From Acholeplasma sp. CAG:878 (GTDB taxonomy: Bacteria; Bacillota_I; Bacilli_A; RF39; UBA660): a DNA stretch of 18,680 bases. Below are positions 7,030 through 14,882 of the stretch, piece by piece (the stretch's first letter is position 1; each line of letters opens with the position of its first letter). The notes beneath the pieces were generated by a model that was given only the letters and a program-made list of their open reading frames with translations, was not told where the DNA came from and searched no databases. The position numbers and the translations under genes were made by a program. The stretch lies in NCBI GenBank assembly GCA_000432255.1, contig HF989885.1, positions 1-18,680 of the forward strand, written 5' to 3'.

Positions 7030-7280
7030 ACAACACCACCACTTGAAATATTTTTTAAAATTTTTTCTATTTGAAACCATTCTTCATCAGTTTCAATATT
7101 AACTAATTTGTTATTTTCATAAATCGAAGCATATACATTTAGATTACCATTTAAATCAACTGTATTATCAGTATAAATTATATATTCCTTATTGGTTTTA
7201 ATCCATTTAAATATATTTAGTATTTCATAATTTATTTTTGTTCCATCACTATTAATAATGGTTAAAATTTTTTTATTCAT
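7026..7280 (-). CDS. DUF1292 family protein
   Basis: This 84-aa protein shows the DUF1292 pattern: an opening ITIINSDGTKINYEIL, then NKEYIIYT, an aromatic strand NVYASIYENNKL, and an acidic TDEEWFQIE near the end. The family is widespread in Bacillota, small and cytosolic, and has no established biochemical function. I chose ATG 7280 because GAAGGA lies about 10 nt upstream and the domain starts there. The longer in-frame extension to 7376 would run over the end of the deaminase gene and has no homology-like content. The stop overlaps the start of the metallopeptidase gene. Confidence 0.85.
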   Translation of the reverse strand: MNKKILTIINSDGTKINYEILNIFKWIKTNKEYIIYTDNTVDLNGNLNVYASIYENNKLVNIETDEEWFQIEKILKNISSGGVV

Positions 7281-7350
7281 ACAACCAATTCCTTCTCTAA
7301 AGTATTTTATCATTTTAAAAAAATAAATACAATAATTTATCGTATTTATT

Positions 7351-7800
7351 TTAATATATTTTATTATCATATTCAAGAAATAACTTTAAACATTCATCAT
7401 GTTTTATTTGTTCAATATCTAATAAAGTTAAGTCTTTTTTATTGATAAAGTCATATATTTTTTGGTCTCTAAATCCTATTTTTTCAGCATCCTTTAAATC
7501 AGTTCCATAATATACTTCTTTTATATTAGCCCAAATTATAGCTGATAAGCACATAGGGCAAGGATAACCTGTTGCATATATTTTATAACCAGTTAAATCG
7601 TGTGTATTTAATTTTTTGCAAGCTTTTCTAATAGCGTTAATTTCAGCATGGGCAGTTGGGTCATTATCTTTTAAAACAGTATTAGAAGCTACTGCTATAA
7701 CATTATTGTTACTATCAACTATTACTGCTCCAAATGGTCCTCCAAAACCTTCATTCATAGTTTTTCTTGCTTCCTCTATTCCTAATTCCATTATATCCAT
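7351..7800 (-). CDS. guaD: guanine deaminase-like nucleoside deaminase
   Basis: This is a zinc-dependent deaminase of the cytidine deaminase fold. The zinc site is HAEINAIRKA (His51, catalytic Glu53) plus PCPMC (Cys81, Cys84). The long match in pattern to Bacillus GuaD, with GGPFGAVIV, NDPTAHAE and DAEKIGFRDQKIYDFI, favours guanine to xanthine conversion over tRNA adenosine deaminase (TadA). At 149 aa it is close to GuaD (about 156). The start is ATG 7800 with AGGTGAG (7805-7811) in front; an upstream GTG at 7809 is part of that ribosome-binding site. It opens a new transcription unit with its own promoter after the tRNA terminator. Substrate is inferred from similarity. Confidence 0.85.
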   Translation of the reverse strand: MDIMELGIEEARKTMNEGFGGPFGAVIVDSNNNVIAVASNTVLKDNDPTAHAEINAIRKACKKLNTHDLTGYKIYATGYPCPMCLSAIIWANIKEVYYGTDLKDAEKIGFRDQKIYDFINKKDLTLLDIEQIKHDECLKLFLEYDNKIY

Positions 7801-7817
7801 AAAACTCACCTATAATT

Positions 7818-7846
7818 AATATATCACTTTAAATTGCTTTAATCAA
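7818..7846 (-). promoter_or_regulatory. sigma-A promoter of the guaD unit
   Basis: On the - strand, TTGATT (7846-7841), a 17-nt spacer and TATATT (7823-7818) give a good vegetative promoter. AGGTGAG and the ATG of the deaminase follow directly. It probably drives guaD, DUF1292, metallopeptidase, dnaD and nth. Confidence 0.75.
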
Positions 7847-7905
7847 TTGTTTTGTTTAATTTCTAATTCACAAAATATTTTATATTTTAAAATAAACTTA
7901 ATTAA

Positions 7906-7926
7906 AACCATTGAATTTCAATGGTT
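7906..7926 (-). terminator. terminator after the tRNA pair
   Basis: AACCATTG and CAATGGTT form an 8-bp stem around a 5-nt loop, and TTTTAATT follows on the - strand. It begins 10 nt after the CCA end of tRNA-Glu and separates the upstream operon from the guaD promoter. Confidence 0.75.
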
Positions 7927-7936
7927 AATATCGATA

Positions 7937-8012
7937 TGGTGACCTGTATGGGGTTCGAACCCATAAATGTAGCCTTGAGAGGGCTATGTGTTAACCATTT
8001 CACCAACAGGCC
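7937..8012 (-). tRNA. tRNA-Glu (anticodon CTC)
   Basis: The 76-nt gene includes an encoded CCA. The acceptor stem is GGCCTGT with ACAGGTC (one G-U pair). The anticodon arm TAGCC-CTCTCAA-GGCTA gives anticodon CTC (reads GAG), and the T-arm is ATGGG-TTCGAAC-CCCAT. It sits 5 nt downstream of tRNA-Gln on the same strand and 10 nt before a terminator. Confidence 0.95.
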
Positions 8013-8017
8013 AAATT

Positions 8018-8091
8018 TGGCTGCCCCAATTAGATTCGAACTAATGCTCACGGAGTCAGAGTCCGTTGCCTTACCGCTTGGCCATGGGGCA
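8018..8091 (-). tRNA. tRNA-Gln (anticodon CTG)
   Basis: The 74-nt gene includes CCA. The acceptor stem TGCCCCA/TGGGGCA has the U1-A72 pair typical of bacterial tRNA-Gln, and the D-arm is GCCAAGCGGTAAGGC. The anticodon arm ACGGA-CTCTGAC-TCCGT gives anticodon CTG (reads CAG), and the T-loop is TTCGAAT. It lies 29 nt after the NrnA-like gene, so it may be processed from that transcript. Confidence 0.95.
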
Positions 8092-8120
8092 ATACCAAAA
8101 TTATATTACAATTCACAAAA

Positions 8121-9065
8121 TTAATCAATAGATTTCATGCAAGCTTCATCTAATTCTTGTAACATATTATCAACTTCAGAAAAATTTTTAGGTCTAGCAC
8201 CAGAAGCTAGTGCATGCCCACCACCATTATAATGGCTAGCAATTTCATTTATTACTATTTTTCTAGACCTGATTGAACATTTAACACAATCATTTCCTAA
8301 ATCAATTGAACAAGTTACAACTACTTTTACTTCATCTATATTTGTTAAATAGTTAATTAAATTACCTGCCGATGATGAATCTACATTATATTTTTTTAGT
8401 GTATCAACATCAACTTTAATATAACCTAACCCATTAGGAGTAACTACTAAATTATCAAGTAAATATCCTAAATAACGATATTCTCTTAACGGTCTTAAAT
8501 AAAGCGGTAAGTAAAGTTTAGTAAAATCAATATTAGTTTCTTTTATTAATTTAGACACTAAATCAAATGTTTTAGTTGTCGTATAATCGTGTAAAAACCT
8601 TTCAGTATCACTAACAACACCTATGTATAACTTTTCAGCAATACTTTTGTTTAATTTTAATTTAGTATTAAAAATTAATTCTATTATCATTTGACTAGCA
8701 CTACTAGCAGTATCATCAATTAATTCAAGCATACCAAATTTTTCTACAAATGGATGATGGTCAATTTTAATAACCGATTTAAAACCGCTAGGGCTAATTC
8801 CATCTATTCGTCTTTTATCGGGTGTATCCGTTACTATTAGTAATTCTTTATTTAATTCTTCCGGCAATTTATCTAGAGTTCCTAAATAACTAAACCTATT
8901 AGCAGGTGCTCCTATGACAAACACATTTTTATCCGGAAATGTTAATTTTATACTTTCCTTTAATGCTATTGAAGATGCTAAGGCATCCGGATCTGCACCA
9001 ACATGCCTTGCAATTACAATATTATCATATTTTTTTATTTCTTTATATACTTTTTTATAAGGCAT
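8121..9065 (-). CDS. nrnA: DHH/DHHA1 phosphoesterase, NrnA-like oligoribonuclease
   Basis: NrnA-type proteins degrade nanoRNAs (2-5 nt), and in several Bacillota also pApA or 3'-phosphoadenosine-5'-phosphate, in the cytoplasm with Mn2+. The DHH metal ligands are visible: His21, Asp25 and Asp27 in ARHVGADPDA, Asp80 in VTDTP, and Asp102-His103-His104 in KIDHHP. The C-terminal DHHA1 domain ends with GGGHALASGA (281-290), which holds the nucleic-acid-binding glycines. At 314 aa it has normal length. AGAGGG precedes the ATG. It follows ackA by 13 nt and precedes the two tRNA genes. The choice between oligoribonuclease and pAp phosphatase activity cannot be made from sequence. Confidence 0.9.
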   Translation of the reverse strand: MPYKKVYKEIKKYDNIVIARHVGADPDALASSIALKESIKLTFPDKNVFVIGAPANRFSYLGTLDKLPEELNKELLIVTDTPDKRRIDGISPSGFKSVIKIDHHPFVEKFGMLELIDDTASSASQMIIELIFNTKLKLNKSIAEKLYIGVVSDTERFLHDYTTTKTFDLVSKLIKETNIDFTKLYLPLYLRPLREYRYLGYLLDNLVVTPNGLGYIKVDVDTLKKYNVDSSSAGNLINYLTNIDEVKVVVTCSIDLGNDCVKCSIRSRKIVINEIASHYNGGGHALASGARPKNFSEVDNMLQELDEACMKSID

Positions 9066-9078
9066 GTTATCTTTCCCT

Positions 9079-10257
9079 CTATTTACTATATTTATAAGTA
9101 TCTCTTGCTATCATTACCTCTTCATCTGTTGGTACGATATAACAAGGTATTTTTGAACCTTCTTTAGTAATTAATCTAAATTCACCACGAACATCATTAG
9201 CATCACTATCTAAAACTACACCAAGAGGTTCAAGTCCTTCTAATATTTGTGCTCTTGTCATAATAGAATTTTCACCAATTCCACCTGAGAATGTTATAGC
9301 GTCAACATGTTTTAATTCAAGATAGAATTTTGCAATATAAGAAACAACTCTATTAACAAATAGTTTTTGGGCTAAGATACATCTTTCATTTCCTTCTTTT
9401 ATTCCATCTTCGATATCTCTTGAGTCACTACTAACTCCACTAACACCTAAGAAACCACTTTTTTTATTTAAATTATCAAGTACTTCTTCAAATGTCATTC
9501 CACTTTGTTTCATAATATATGGAATAATATATGGGTCAATATCTCCAGAACGAGTTCCCATCATTAATCCTGAATTTGTTGAAAAACCTAAAGTTGTATC
9601 AAAACAAACTCCATCTTTTATACAAGCAGCTGTACTTCCATTTCCTAAATGACAATTAATCATGTTTATATTTTCTTTGTTTAATTCTTTTTTCATGTAG
9701 TCTACTACATAATTATGACTAATTCCATGGAATCCATAATGTCTTAAACCATATTTTGTATACCATTCGTAAGGAGCAGTAAACATATATGATTCTTCTG
9801 GCATACTTTCTGGGAATGCTGTATCAAATACTGCTACTTGTTTTGCATTTGGAATATCTTTTTCAAATGCTTTTATTCCCATTAAATTAGCTGGATTATG
9901 AAGTGGCGCTAGGGGGATTAATTCTTCAATTGTATTCATAACATCATCATCAATCAAAACACTCTTTGAATATTTTTCTCCACCATGAACTACTCTATGT
10001 CCAACACCTTTAATTTCATCTAAACTTTCAACAATATCATAATTAAATAATTCTTTAATTAAAATATCAACAGCTTTAGAATGTTCTAAAATAGGTGTCT
10101 CTTTTTTTATTTTTTCTCCGTTTAGTTTTAGTGTATAAAAACTATTTTCACTACCAATTCGTTCAAATACACCAGAAATTAATACTTTTTCCTCTGGCAT
10201 TTCATACATTTGAAATTTTAACGATGAACTGCCACAATTAATTGATAAAATTTTCAT
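9079..10257 (-). CDS. ackA: acetate kinase
   Basis: Acetate kinase interconverts acetyl phosphate + ADP with acetate + ATP, giving fermentative ATP. The 392-aa protein has normal length and all the usual motifs: LSINCGSSSLKF at the start (Asn7), GHRVVHGG (substrate Arg), FDTAFP (catalytic Asp), GFHGISH, MGTRSGDIDP (Arg of the active site), and FSGGIGENS near the end (Glu for Mg2+). The ribosome-binding site AGGAGG is perfect and 5 nt from the ATG. The partner phosphotransacetylase (pta) is not in this window. It lies between a histidine phosphatase gene (8 nt upstream) and the NrnA-like gene, apparently in the same operon. Confidence 0.97.
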   Translation of the reverse strand: MKILSINCGSSSLKFQMYEMPEEKVLISGVFERIGSENSFYTLKLNGEKIKKETPILEHSKAVDILIKELFNYDIVESLDEIKGVGHRVVHGGEKYSKSVLIDDDVMNTIEELIPLAPLHNPANLMGIKAFEKDIPNAKQVAVFDTAFPESMPEESYMFTAPYEWYTKYGLRHYGFHGISHNYVVDYMKKELNKENINMINCHLGNGSTAACIKDGVCFDTTLGFSTNSGLMMGTRSGDIDPYIIPYIMKQSGMTFEEVLDNLNKKSGFLGVSGVSSDSRDIEDGIKEGNERCILAQKLFVNRVVSYIAKFYLELKHVDAITFSGGIGENSIMTRAQILEGLEPLGVVLDSDANDVRGEFRLITKEGSKIPCYIVPTDEEVMIARDTYKYSK

Positions 10258-10265
10258 TTTTCCTC

Positions 10266-10799
10266 CTATAAATCATACTCGAAAACACTACAATTTTTTA
10301 TAGTTATTTCTCCTAGTAACCCATCCCTTGGAATTCCATTAAAATAATAATACATTACTCTAATAACACCACTATGAGTTACAATAATTATATTTTTATC
10401 TTTGTATTCTTTTTTTAAATCTTCTATTAATTTTGCTACTCGATTGTATAAAACTACCACATTTTCGGCTTTTTCATATTTTATATTTTTATAATAGTTC
10501 CAGTAATCATCAAAATTAACTTCATTTTTTTTAAGACCAGTAAATTCTCCGTGGTCTCTTCCTAATAATCTCTTATCATAGATTACTTTTATTTTACCAT
10601 CACTTATAATATTTGCTGTTTCAACGCATCTTTTTAAAGGAGAAGAAACGATTAAATCAATCGTTTTCTCTTTAAATATATTGCTTACAGCCTGTGCCTG
10701 TTTTATACCTTCTAAGGTTAACTCGCTATCTATTCTTCCCTGTAATCTATCACTTGCATTTTCAAAAGTTTCGCCATGTCTAACAACATATAATTTCAT
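10266..10799 (-). CDS. histidine phosphatase family protein (GpmB/CobC-like)
   Basis: This is a member of the phosphohistidine-dependent phosphatase superfamily. VVRHGET (Arg7-His8-Gly9-Glu10) holds the nucleophilic histidine, SSPLKRCVETA the second arginine, and VTHSGVIRVM the second histidine (His142). At 177 aa it matches small family members. True 2,3-bisphosphoglycerate-dependent mutase (GpmA) is about 230 aa or more, and a full cofactor-independent mutase (gpmI) is present in the window, so a phosphatase role is more likely. The substrate cannot be told from the sequence. GGAGAAATAAT precedes the ATG, and the pilin-like gene ends one base upstream, so the two are co-transcribed. Confidence 0.9.
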   Translation of the reverse strand: MKLYVVRHGETFENASDRLQGRIDSELTLEGIKQAQAVSNIFKEKTIDLIVSSPLKRCVETANIISDGKIKVIYDKRLLGRDHGEFTGLKKNEVNFDDYWNYYKNIKYEKAENVVVLYNRVAKLIEDLKKEYKDKNIIIVTHSGVIRVMYYYFNGIPRDGLLGEITIKNCSVFEYDL

Positions 10800-10800
10800 A

Positions 10801-12828
10801 TTATTTCTCCAAATTACGCATATTTTCTAAATTACAGAATGGGTTATCAGAATCATATCCTGTTTCACCTTTTAAAAATATATTCATCAAGAAACTTAAA
10901 ATAATAGGTAATAATAACAATACTGCTGCTGCTATAATTCTTTTTAAGAATCGTTGACCTGCTTGTTTTAATTCTTTATCAGCATCACCTGATACAATTA
11001 CCTTAGCAAAATCAATCATTCCTAAAGCAATTGCAAGTATAGGCCCCGCAACTTTAATAATATTTAATGCGGTTTGTAACATATTATAAACATCTTGACT
11101 TATCAAACTACAATTACCATCAAAACGATTTACTTTACCATTATCAACTAACCATTGATAAAAATAATCATAACTTATACATTCTTCTAATCTGTTGTTT
11201 AAATCAGTAGTTGCCATTTTGGCTATTGAAGTATTATATCTATTGTATAAATCATTACAATATATAGCTACATCTTTAACTTTTTGAGTAAACTCATAAT
11301 CAAATGTATCCATACAATCACTTTTAGTACAACTATATTTTCCAGTCATACCCCAATCTTTAATTGCCTTTTGTGCTCCGCTAAAATAAACCATACCATA
11401 TGTATATTTACCACTCGTAGGACCGGTTTGTAATTTATCGGCATCAACTTCAATTAAATATGGGTATAAAATGTTCATCAATTCTTTGAATCTAACCCCT
11501 GTATAAATATCACCAGTTGCTTTATAATCTTCACTAGTTAATCCCTCTTGTACATATTTATATTTTGTTCCACTTTTATCTAACGAAACACATTTGCCAC
11601 TACCACATTTAGCTAACCATACATTTTCAGGACAACTTCCAGCTTTCATTTTATTAGAAATCTCTGAATCAGTAACTGTATAAGTATTTCCGTAATTTCC
11701 ATTAGCAGAAATATTACCATTAGTTGATAAATTGATTTTCAAACTTGTCGGATCTGAACCAATCCCTTTTCTTGTATATTCACATGACAACTTATTTTTA
11801 TAATCATCGCTTATATTTTCTGTTGATTTAGGATAAACAAACGAAGATAACAATTTCGAATTGCTAGTTGATTTTCCATCAATAAAAGTTGGCGTTACTG
11901 CTACTACTTCTGTTTGTCCACCACCAAGAATACCAGAATTTCGTTTTTTTTCTTGTGCATATACATGTGTAAAACAAGTTGGCTCTCCTTTTTCATTTTG
12001 CATTCCTGATATGGTAAGTAAGCTTTGTACATCTGTTCCAACTCCACTATAGGCATATGGTAAATTACCTATATATCCTACCGTTGCAAATGCGTAAGAA
12101 CAATAAAGCATTGGTGTATTATTTAAAACATACAAATTCCCTTTTCCTACTGCATTTGTTATATCCATTCCTAAATTGTTTTTATTATCACCCTCATAAT
12201 AAATATTTAATTTATTAGAACTAGAATCATAAATAACAAATTGTGGACATTTATTCTTTTTGTAAGGACTAGAACCATCTACAGTTGGATTTATTGTTTT
12301 ACCAGATAGTGTATATGTTTCACTACCTGAATTATAGTTATATTTAAATTTAGCACTACCTGTTTTAGGATCAACAAGTGAACAAGACAAACTTTTTCCA
12401 GATGCGTTTGAACTAAGCACAAATGTATTCTCAATAGTCATAACATCATTGCCAATATTTTTTAAACTAACTGATTTCAAGTTAGATGTATCAGTAAATA
12501 TAAATTTATAATTATAATGTGACTTAATATCTAATTTTTTATCTCCTTGATAAATAGGAGTCTTAAAACGATAAGCATATTTAGGACATTTATTATTTTT
12601 TTTAACATAATCAAATACATTATAATTTGTTAAATTATATTCATATTCTCCGCCTTTTCCCTTGGCATTACTATAGTCAACATAGACGTCATTATTACCA
12701 ATTCTAGCTACAATCGTTGCATTAGTTCCTTCAATTTCATAGGTACAATAACGGTCATCTGCTCTTACAACATTTGTACTTAAAAATGTTAAAACAAAGA
12801 AGAATAAACCATAAAATATTTTTTTCAT
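10801..12828 (-). CDS. secreted cysteine-repeat protein with T4SS pilin-like C-terminus
   Basis: This is a 675-aa surface protein. Residues 1-23 form a signal peptide (KK, hydrophobic core, likely cleavage after VRA). The outer part holds four cysteine pairs spaced alike: Cys28/81, 149/194, 243/285 and 349/399. Three of these share the pattern C-[Y/S/E]...KCP or SCP, suggesting diverged repeats. More cysteines follow (408, 413 and a cluster to about 572), 16 in all. The C-terminus (about 580-655) has two hydrophobic helices joined by a charged loop (SGDADKELKQAGQRFLKR). That layout resembles the VirB2/TrbC-like pilin family of Gram-positive type IV secretion systems (T4SS_pilin). No other T4SS gene is present. 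It sits between lysS and a phosphatase gene. Function is unknown; the family link is moderately sure. Confidence 0.7.
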   Translation of the reverse strand: MKKIFYGLFFFVLTFLSTNVVRADDRYCTYEIEGTNATIVARIGNNDVYVDYSNAKGKGGEYEYNLTNYNVFDYVKKNNKCPKYAYRFKTPIYQGDKKLDIKSHYNYKFIFTDTSNLKSVSLKNIGNDVMTIENTFVLSSNASGKSLSCSLVDPKTGSAKFKYNYNSGSETYTLSGKTINPTVDGSSPYKKNKCPQFVIYDSSSNKLNIYYEGDNKNNLGMDITNAVGKGNLYVLNNTPMLYCSYAFATVGYIGNLPYAYSGVGTDVQSLLTISGMQNEKGEPTCFTHVYAQEKKRNSGILGGGQTEVVAVTPTFIDGKSTSNSKLLSSFVYPKSTENISDDYKNKLSCEYTRKGIGSDPTSLKINLSTNGNISANGNYGNTYTVTDSEISNKMKAGSCPENVWLAKCGSGKCVSLDKSGTKYKYVQEGLTSEDYKATGDIYTGVRFKELMNILYPYLIEVDADKLQTGPTSGKYTYGMVYFSGAQKAIKDWGMTGKYSCTKSDCMDTFDYEFTQKVKDVAIYCNDLYNRYNTSIAKMATTDLNNRLEECISYDYFYQWLVDNGKVNRFDGNCSLISQDVYNMLQTALNIIKVAGPILAIALGMIDFAKVIVSGDADKELKQAGQRFLKRIIAAAVLLLLPIILSFLMNIFLKGETGYDSDNPFCNLENMRNLEK

Positions 12829-12837
12829 TAAACCACC

Positions 12838-14319
12838 CTAATTCTTGTTTTTCATATGTGGGAATAAAATGACTTCACGAATTGTTTCACTATTAGTAAT
12901 CATCATAACTAATCTATCAATTCCCATTCCCATACCACCTGCAGGTGGCATACCATATTCTAATGCTTCTACATAATCTATATCCATATCATTAGCTTCT
13001 TCATTTCCTAATTCTTTTTCTTTTAATTGATTTTCAAATCTTTCATATTGGTCTATTGGATCATTTAATTCAGTAAATGCGTTAGCATATTCACTACCAC
13101 AAATGAATAATTCAAATCTTTGAGTAAATCTTGGATCATTAGGATCTTTTTTAGCAAGTGGACTTATTTCAATTGGATGACCAAATACAAATGTTGGTTC
13201 AACAATAGTATCTTCAACATATTTTTCATAGAAAGCATTAACAATGTGACCATATGCAAAGTGTTCTTCTAATTCAATACCATGTTCTAAAGCTAGTTTT
13301 TTAGCATCTTCTAAACTCATATGTTCAAAGAAATCAATTCCTGTTTTTTCTTTGATTAAATCAACCATATGGGCTCTTTTAAACTTAGGTTTTAAACTTA
13401 TGTCATGTCCTTTCCATTTGATATCATAAGTTCCAAGTACATCCATAGCAACTCTACCAATGATATTTTCAGTTAAATCCATCATTCCTTCTAGGTCACT
13501 GTAAGCTTTATATACTTCGATTGTTGTAAACTCTGGATTATGATTTCTATCCATTCCTTCATTTCTAAACAATCTTCCTATTTCATATACTGCATCCATC
13601 CCACCAACTAATAATCTTTTTAAAGGTAATTCTGTTGCAATACGAAGACAAAAATCCATATCTAATGCATTATGGTGTGTTTTAAATGGACGAGCTGCTG
13701 CTCCACCTAAAGTTGCTTGTAAAACTGGTGTTTCAACTTCAGTATAACCTAGGCTATCTAAATAATGTTGAATTGAGCGAATAATTTTAGGTCTCATAAA
13801 TGCTACTCTTCTAGCATCTTCATTAACGATTAAATCAACATATCTTCTTCTAAATCTTTCTTCAACATCACTTAAGCCATGGAATTTATCTGGTAGAGGT
13901 CTTAGTGCTTTAACTAAATGAATATATTTATTTGCTTTAACTGATAATTCTCCCATATTAGTACGCATTACAGTACCTTCAATACCTACTATATCACCTA
14001 AATCAGCTTTATCAAATAATTCATAAGCTTCTTCGCCTACATTATCTAATTTAACATAAACTTGAATTTGACCATATTTATCTTGAATATGCATAAATCC
14101 TGCTTTTCCTTTTTCACGTTTAGTCATAATTCTTCCAGCAATTTTAACAGGAATATCAACTTCATGTAGTTCTTCTTTAGTCATATTTTCATATTTTTCT
14201 TTTATTTCTTTTGAATTAGAAGTTACATCAAAACGATGCCCAAAAGGATCAATTCCCTTATTTTGTAACTCTTGCATTTTTTCTCTTCTAACTAATTCTT
14301 GTTCACTAAATTCTCTCAT
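12838..14319 (-). CDS. lysS: lysyl-tRNA synthetase, class II
   Basis: LysRS charges tRNA-Lys with lysine. The 493-aa protein has the normal bacterial length. The N-terminal OB-fold anticodon-binding domain (about 55-150) includes VKIAGRIMTKREKGKAGFMHIQD. The class II catalytic core has motif 2 FRNEGMDRNHNPEFTTIE and motif 3 GMGMGIDRLVMMI, plus ELPLKRLLVGG and FTELNDP. The ribosome-binding site AAGGAGAG (14326-14333) is made of the last sense codons of the RDD gene, so the two are translationally linked. The dusB...lysS association is conserved in Bacilli; the RDD gene between them is an addition here. No T-box leader is possible in the 2-nt gap, so any lysine-responsive control would have to act further upstream. 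Confidence 0.98.
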   Translation of the reverse strand: MREFSEQELVRREKMQELQNKGIDPFGHRFDVTSNSKEIKEKYENMTKEELHEVDIPVKIAGRIMTKREKGKAGFMHIQDKYGQIQVYVKLDNVGEEAYELFDKADLGDIVGIEGTVMRTNMGELSVKANKYIHLVKALRPLPDKFHGLSDVEERFRRRYVDLIVNEDARRVAFMRPKIIRSIQHYLDSLGYTEVETPVLQATLGGAAARPFKTHHNALDMDFCLRIATELPLKRLLVGGMDAVYEIGRLFRNEGMDRNHNPEFTTIEVYKAYSDLEGMMDLTENIIGRVAMDVLGTYDIKWKGHDISLKPKFKRAHMVDLIKEKTGIDFFEHMSLEDAKKLALEHGIELEEHFAYGHIVNAFYEKYVEDTIVEPTFVFGHPIEISPLAKKDPNDPRFTQRFELFICGSEYANAFTELNDPIDQYERFENQLKEKELGNEEANDMDIDYVEALEYGMPPAGGMGMGIDRLVMMITNSETIREVILFPHMKNKN

Positions 14320-14321
14320 TA

Positions 14322-14882
14322 TTATCTCTCCTTAACCACAGTTTTAGTTAAAATATCGTGTAATCCCAAGTTGTCTTTCTTATATAATACCATAAAACCG
14401 CTTATAATTACTACTATTATTTGCATTATTCCTAAAATATTTTCAATTGTAAAATATAATAGACTATTTACAAATGGTAATAAAATCAACAAAATTAACA
14501 AATATAGATTTCCATTTATTATGAAACTTCTGATTAATAAATCAGTTATTTTTAATTTACCATCTTGTTTATCTACTTTTATTTTAAACAACATCTTTCC
14601 TATTGTTGAACCTTTGTTGATATAAGGAATTAAAACAAAATAAATTGTCATTATAACCATTTGAATTATATTAATAACTACATTATTCTTAGCAATATAA
14701 TAATTGATGTTTATATAACCATACAAAAATTCACTATAACCGATTTCATTATTTATAAACTTTTCACTTAAAGTTGTTAATTCTACTTGATAAGGATTAA
14801 CAAATAATAAACTTATAGTTTTAAATATTAATAATAAAATTATTATATCAATCATTAAGGCTAAAAATCTTTTTTTCTTCAT
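14322..14882 (-). CDS. RDD family membrane protein
   Basis: This 186-aa integral membrane protein has three or more hydrophobic helices: about 9-28, 70-90 and 118-165 (probably two). The start KKKRFLALMIDIIIL has the Arg and Asp of the RDD signature, and GSTIGKMLFKIKV matches the conserved GKxxxxxxV block before the second helix pair. RDD proteins are poorly understood; some have been linked to ion transport or osmotic stress. The gene overlaps the end of dusB by 35 nt, and AAGGAG lies 7 nt before its ATG inside dusB. Its own last codons form the lysS ribosome-binding site. Confidence 0.85.
   Translation of the reverse strand: MKKKRFLALMIDIIILLLIFKTISLLFVNPYQVELTTLSEKFINNEIGYSEFLYGYININYYIAKNNVVINIIQMVIMTIYFVLIPYINKGSTIGKMLFKIKVDKQDGKLKITDLLIRSFIINGNLYLLILLILLPFVNSLLYFTIENILGIMQIIVVIISGFMVLYKKDNLGLHDILTKTVVKER
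14326..14333 (-). promoter_or_regulatory. lysS ribosome-binding site embedded in the RDD coding end
   Basis: AAGGAGAG on the - strand is at once codons of the final Lys-Glu-Arg of the RDD protein and the Shine-Dalgarno site of lysS, 6 nt from its ATG. Ribosomes finishing the RDD gene therefore end on the lysS initiation region. Confidence 0.8.

Noticed and set aside
7281..7376. N-terminal extension of the DUF1292 protein to 116 aa.
   Set aside because: It would overlap the deaminase end, lacks domain-like sequence, and a good ribosome-binding site precedes the ATG at 7280.
7921..8124. Plus-strand 67-aa ORF across the tRNA genes.
   Set aside because: It is an antisense shadow of tRNA-Glu and tRNA-Gln, with no ribosome-binding site.
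14299..14625. Plus-strand 108-aa hydrophobic ORF.
   Set aside because: It is antisense to the RDD gene, whose frame has family motifs and a ribosome-binding site.
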